A stretch of DNA of 64,000 bases from Cryobacterium sp. GrIS_2_6 (GTDB taxonomy: Bacteria > Actinomycetota > Actinomycetes > Actinomycetales > Microbacteriaceae): positions 3,224,001-3,288,000 of the forward strand of contig NZ_JAXCHP010000001.1 of NCBI RefSeq assembly GCF_035984545.1. The letters are read 5' to 3'. The translations under genes were made by a program, and so were the position numbers. Positions 61,323 through 64,000 of the stretch are shown piece by piece (the first letter of the stretch is position 1; each line of letters starts with the position of its first letter). The notes below the pieces were generated by a model. The model saw nothing but the letters and a program-made list of their open reading frames with translations. It was not told the DNA's origin and did not search any database.

Positions 61323-62233
61323 CAGCGCACCGCCGCAGGCCGAGGCTGCGGCGCGCGCAGCCGGTCATGCCGGAGCCTGCCGTGCCGGAGCCGGTCGAGC
61401 AGGAGTCGGCCGACGAGGGCGAAGGCATAGCCGGCGACGAGCACGAGCACGACGGTCGCGCCGCTCGGCAGGTTGATGCCGGCCCCCACCGATGCCATGT
61501 AACCGAGGGAGAGGCCGAGCCACGCCGCGACGGCGGCGAACACCGCCGCGACCGGGAACAGCAGCCACAGGCGCACGGTCACGAGCCGTGCGACCGCACC
61601 GGGAACGATCAGCACCGCGAGCACGAGCAGGGTTCCGACGGCGCTCGACGCGGCGACGACGACGAGCGCGATCGCCACGTTGAGCACGAGGTCGAGCACG
61701 AAGGGCCGGTAGCCGACGGCGGAGAACCCGGTGCGGTCGAAGGCGCGGAAGAGTTGCTCCTTGAGTGTGACTCCCACGAGGAGGAGGGCGATCGCGCAGA
61801 TCACGACCGTCTGGACGACCTCGACCACGCTGATCGTGAGCAGCCGCCCGAACAGGAGCTGTTCGAGCTGGCCGACATAGTTGGTCTGCCGGGACACGAC
61901 GATCACGCCGATGCTGAACATGGCCGTGAACACGATCGCGATCGCGGCGTCGACCGGCACTGCCTTGCGCATCAGCACCGCCAACACGATCGCGGTGAGC
62001 ACGGCCGCGACGATCGCCCCGGCGAAGAGGCCCTCACGGCCGCCCCAGACGAACCCGATCGCGATGCCGGGAAACACCGCGTGCGTGAGCCCGTCGCTGA
62101 TGAATTCGAGCCCGCGCAGGTTGACGAGCACGCCGACGATGCCCGCGACGAGGCTCAGCACGAGGAGCACTACGAGGGCGCGGGACATGAACGGCAGGGA
62201 GAAGGCGTCGAGAAGCGCGCCCCAGGCATCCAC
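61322..62233 (-). CDS. Zinc ABC transporter permease, first copy
   Basis: 303 residues with about eight hydrophobic segments. [19 protein letters not shown] is the ABC-3 permease motif. The C terminus carries Arg/His repeats ([12 protein letters not shown]). The ATG is next to the ATPase stop. Together with the next permease and the ATPase it makes the membrane complex. Confidence 0.92.
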   Translation of the reverse strand: MDAWGALLDAFSLPFMSRALVVLLVLSLVAGIVGVLVNLRGLEFISDGLTHAVFPGIAIGFVWGGREGLFAGAIVAAVLTAIVLAVLMRKAVPVDAAIAIVFTAMFSIGVIVVSRQTNYVGQLEQLLFGRLLTISVVEVVQTVVICAIALLLVGVTLKEQLFRAFDRTGFSAVGYRPFVLDLVLNVAIALVVVAASSAVGTLLVLAVLIVPGAVARLVTVRLWLLFPVAAVFAAVAAWLGLSLGYMASVGAGINLPSGATVVLVLVAGYAFALVGRLLLDRLRHGRLRHDRLRAPQPRPAAVR

Positions 62234-63025
62234 TCAGTGCCCCGTGTGGCTGGGCACGACGACGGTGTGCTCGTCGAGTTCGACCCCGACGGACCGGAAG
62301 GTGCGCTGGACGTTCTCGAGGCTGAGCACCTCGTCGAGCGGGCCGAAGGCGACCTGGCCGCCGTTCAGCAGGAGGACCGATTCGCAGACGTCGCGGGCGA
62401 GTTCGAGGTCGTGCGTCGAGATGAGCACGGCAACGCCATCGGTCTTGAGTCGCTTCACGGTGTCCACGAGCGCGTTGCGGTTCTCCTGATCGAGTCCGTT
62501 GAACGGTTCGTCGAGCAGGAGCAGGCGGGGCCCGGATGCGAGGGCGCGGGCGAGGAGGCCGCGCTGCTGCTGGCCCCCGGAGAGTTCGCCGAACCGGGTC
62601 CTGGCGCGTTCGGAGAGCCCGACGGCCTCGAGGGCCGCGGCGACGTGCGCGCGGTCGCGTTTGCCGGGCAGGCGCAGCCAGCCGAGGGAACGGTACCGCC
62701 CCATCATCACCACCTGCTCGAGGGTGACCGGGAATTCCGGGTCGAGCTCGTCGGCCTGGGGCACGTACCCGACCGCGCCTGCGGGGGCAGGGGATTCACC
62801 GAGCACCTCGACCGTGCCTGCTGTGCGATGGATCAGGCCGAGCACTCCCTTGAGCAGGGTCGACTTTCCCGAACCGTTCGGCCCGATCAGGGCGACGGCC
62901 TCGCCCGCGCGCAGGTCGAAGGTGACGTCTTCGAGCGCGGGCGCCTGGGCGTATGCGAAGGATGCCCCGGCCACGTGGAGGGCGAGCGGCGCGGTGGTCC
63001 GCGGTTGAGAATCGTTCTCGTTCAC
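62234..63025 (-). CDS. znuC: Zinc ABC transporter ATP-binding protein
   Basis: 263 residues. Walker A GPNGSGKSTLL, signature LSGGQQQRGL, Walker B LLLLDEPFNGLD, and the switch His in STHDLELA. The GTG start at 63025 follows the znuA stop after 4 nt. The first codons overlap a Zur-box-like palindrome at 63006-63020. It powers the ABC-3 permeases. Confidence 0.94.
   Translation of the reverse strand: MNENDSQPRTTAPLALHVAGASFAYAQAPALEDVTFDLRAGEAVALIGPNGSGKSTLLKGVLGLIHRTAGTVEVLGESPAPAGAVGYVPQADELDPEFPVTLEQVVMMGRYRSLGWLRLPGKRDRAHVAAALEAVGLSERARTRFGELSGGQQQRGLLARALASGPRLLLLDEPFNGLDQENRNALVDTVKRLKTDGVAVLISTHDLELARDVCESVLLLNGGQVAFGPLDEVLSLENVQRTFRSVGVELDEHTVVVPSHTGH
63006..63020 (-). promoter_or_regulatory. 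Zur-box-like palindrome at the start of znuC
   Basis: Minus strand CGAGAACGATTCTCA. It matches 12 of 15 positions of the Streptomyces Zur consensus as I recall it (TGAAAACGATTTTCA), and its core GAGAA-NNN-TTCTC is symmetric. It lies inside the first codons of znuC, so it could control an internal promoter for znuC-B-B-zur. Coincidence with the coding sequence is possible. Confidence 0.45.
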
Positions 63026-63029
63026 GTGT

Positions 63030-64000
63030 TCACTCTCGCAGGTCTGCCGGGACGGCGGTGGGGGCTCTGCCCCAGGACTCGAGGATCAGGCGCACATTGT
63101 GCAGCTGGGAGGCGACGTAGGTGGCACCGTCGCTGCCGGCCGGGCCGAGGGAATCGCCATACAGGGCGTCGTCGCCGGAGTACACGGTGACGCCGGCCTG
63201 CCGGGCGATCGTGTCGGCGGCCTTGGGGCTGATCGAGGCCTCGGAGAACACGGCCTTGACGCCGGTGGCCTTGATCTTCGTGACGAGCTGGTCAATTTCG
63301 GTTGCGCTCGGTTCGGCGTTGTCGTCGAAGCTCGGGATCACACTGCCGACGTAGGTGATGCCGTATGCGGCCGTGAAATAGCCGAAGGCGTCGTGGTTGC
63401 TGACGAGAAGCCGCTCCGCGGCGGGGACGGGGTCGATGTTCGCGCGGATCCAGCCGTCGAGCGCGGCGAGCGTGCTTCCGTAGCCGGTGGCGTCGGCCGT
63501 GAAGGCAGCTGCCCGGTCGGCGTCGGAGGCACTCGCGGACGCGAGACCGGCGGCGATGGTGCGGGTCATGGCTTCCGCGTTGGCGACGTCGGTCCAGATG
63601 TGCGGGTTGCCGCCCGCGTGGTCGTGTGCGGCATCCGCCGTGTGGGGGGCCTCGTCGTTTCCGGCGCCGCTCTCTGCGATCGTGATGCCCGCGTCGGAGT
63701 CGATCGTGACGCCGTGGAAGCCGGAGGCGTCGATCGCGTCGGTGAGCCATTCCTCAAGGCCGACGCCGTTGATCACGAGCACGTCGGCGCGGCCGAGGGC
63801 GGTCAGGTCGGCCGCGGACGGGTCGTAGCTGTGCGCGCTCTGGTTCGGCTGGATGAGCTGGGTCAGCGTGACGCCCGGGGCGTCGCCGATCACGTTGCGG
63901 GCGAGGTCGGCAACCTGGGTGGTCGTCGCGACGACCCGGAGGTCGCCCGATGCTCCTCCGGAGCCTCCGGCCGAACCGGGCGTCGTGGCCGAGCATCCGC
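63030..64000 (-). CDS. znuA: Zinc ABC transporter substrate-binding lipoprotein (5' end outside window)
   Basis: At least 323 residues; the signal peptide runs off the window. The visible part starts with GCSATTPGSAGG, where Cys at 63993-63995 follows Gly as in a lipobox, so it is probably a lipoprotein. TroA fold: ATTTQVADLARNVIGD, then His ligands in SAHSYDPS, NPHIWTDV and SNHDAFGYF, and the Asp pair near the end (YSGDDALYGDS). A His-rich loop (APHTADAAHDHAGG) typical of zinc binders lies before NPHIW. First gene of the operon. Confidence 0.93.
   Translation of the reverse strand, partial: GCSATTPGSAGGSGGASGDLRVVATTTQVADLARNVIGDAPGVTLTQLIQPNQSAHSYDPSAADLTALGRADVLVINGVGLEEWLTDAIDASGFHGVTIDSDAGITIAESGAGNDEAPHTADAAHDHAGGNPHIWTDVANAEAMTRTIAAGLASASASDADRAAAFTADATGYGSTLAALDGWIRANIDPVPAAERLLVSNHDAFGYFTAAYGITYVGSVIPSFDDNAEPSATEIDQLVTKIKATGVKAVFSEASISPKAADTIARQAGVTVYSGDDALYGDSLGPAGSDGATYVASQLHNVRLILESWGRAPTAVPADLRE

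Overview
The window looks like chromosomal DNA from a high-GC actinobacterium, most probably of the family Microbacteriaceae (a Cryobacterium- or Leifsonia-like organism). The reasons are the strong GC bias, frequent GTG starts, TANNNT boxes 6-7 nt before start codons (leaderless mRNAs), a dnaK-grpE-dnaJ-hspR operon with HspR (HAIR) operators, a short ClpB without its N-terminal domain, an actinobacterial dCTP deaminase, and a rpmB-rpmG-rpsN cluster of zinc-free type. I cannot fix the genus from sequence reading alone. No prophage, CRISPR array, transposase or integrase was seen.

Layout. 1-1732 (-): partial PTS EIIBCA sugar permease. 2.2-10.2 kb (+): DUF6421-like protein with an SDR, an ABC exporter pair, threonine aldolase overlapping an acyl-CoA ligase, and a nitroreductase. 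10.2-13.7 kb (-): zinc alcohol dehydrogenase and ClpB. 13.8-22.5 kb (+): copper amine oxidase, universal stress protein, SWIM/SNF2 helicase, GT87-like membrane glycosyltransferase, histidine phosphatase. 22.6-28.0 kb (-): a complete rRNA operon (16S-23S-5S, no spacer tRNA) with terminator, processing stem, boxA elements and promoter. 28.6-33.6 kb (-): methyltransferase, hspR, dnaJ, grpE, dnaK. 33.8-36.5 kb (+): MFS transporter, PEP mutase/isocitrate lyase-like enzyme, small membrane protein. 36.5-37.8 kb (-): lipocalin-like protein and dcd. 37.9-41.4 kb: tRNA-Gly(CCC), an unknown acidic protein, the wreck of a gluconate/Entner-Doudoroff operon (gntK-edd-eda collapsed by deletions, -), a GNAT acetyltransferase and an NmrA-like reductase. 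41.4-49.1 kb: SIR2, SRAP, molybdopterin oxidoreductase with its flavin reductase, short GlpX, epimerase, tetR-ABC operon. 49.2-58.4 kb: hexose-6-phosphate mutarotase, nitronate monooxygenase, small membrane stress proteins, DinB, Pif1-like helicase, CopD-CtaG fusion. 58.5-64 kb (-): hupB, zinc-free ribosomal proteins S14/L33/L28, and zinc uptake genes (znuA-C-B-B) ending in zur.

How the genes work together. Two stress circuits are readable from DNA alone. First, dnaK and clpB each carry a HAIR operator overlapping the last two bases of the -10 box in exactly the same geometry, and hspR is in the dnaK operon, so heat-shock autoregulation is closed within the window. Second, a zinc circuit: ZnuABC importer plus Zur, next to zinc-independent ribosomal proteins, with a Zur-box-like palindrome at the start of znuC.

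The most unusual item is the composite gntK-edd-eda remnant at 38.8-40.0 kb. Also notable are a family of palindromic intergenic repeats around 9.4-11.4 kb, a 9-bp minisatellite after hupB, and a three-copy 14-bp motif upstream of the first ABC operon.
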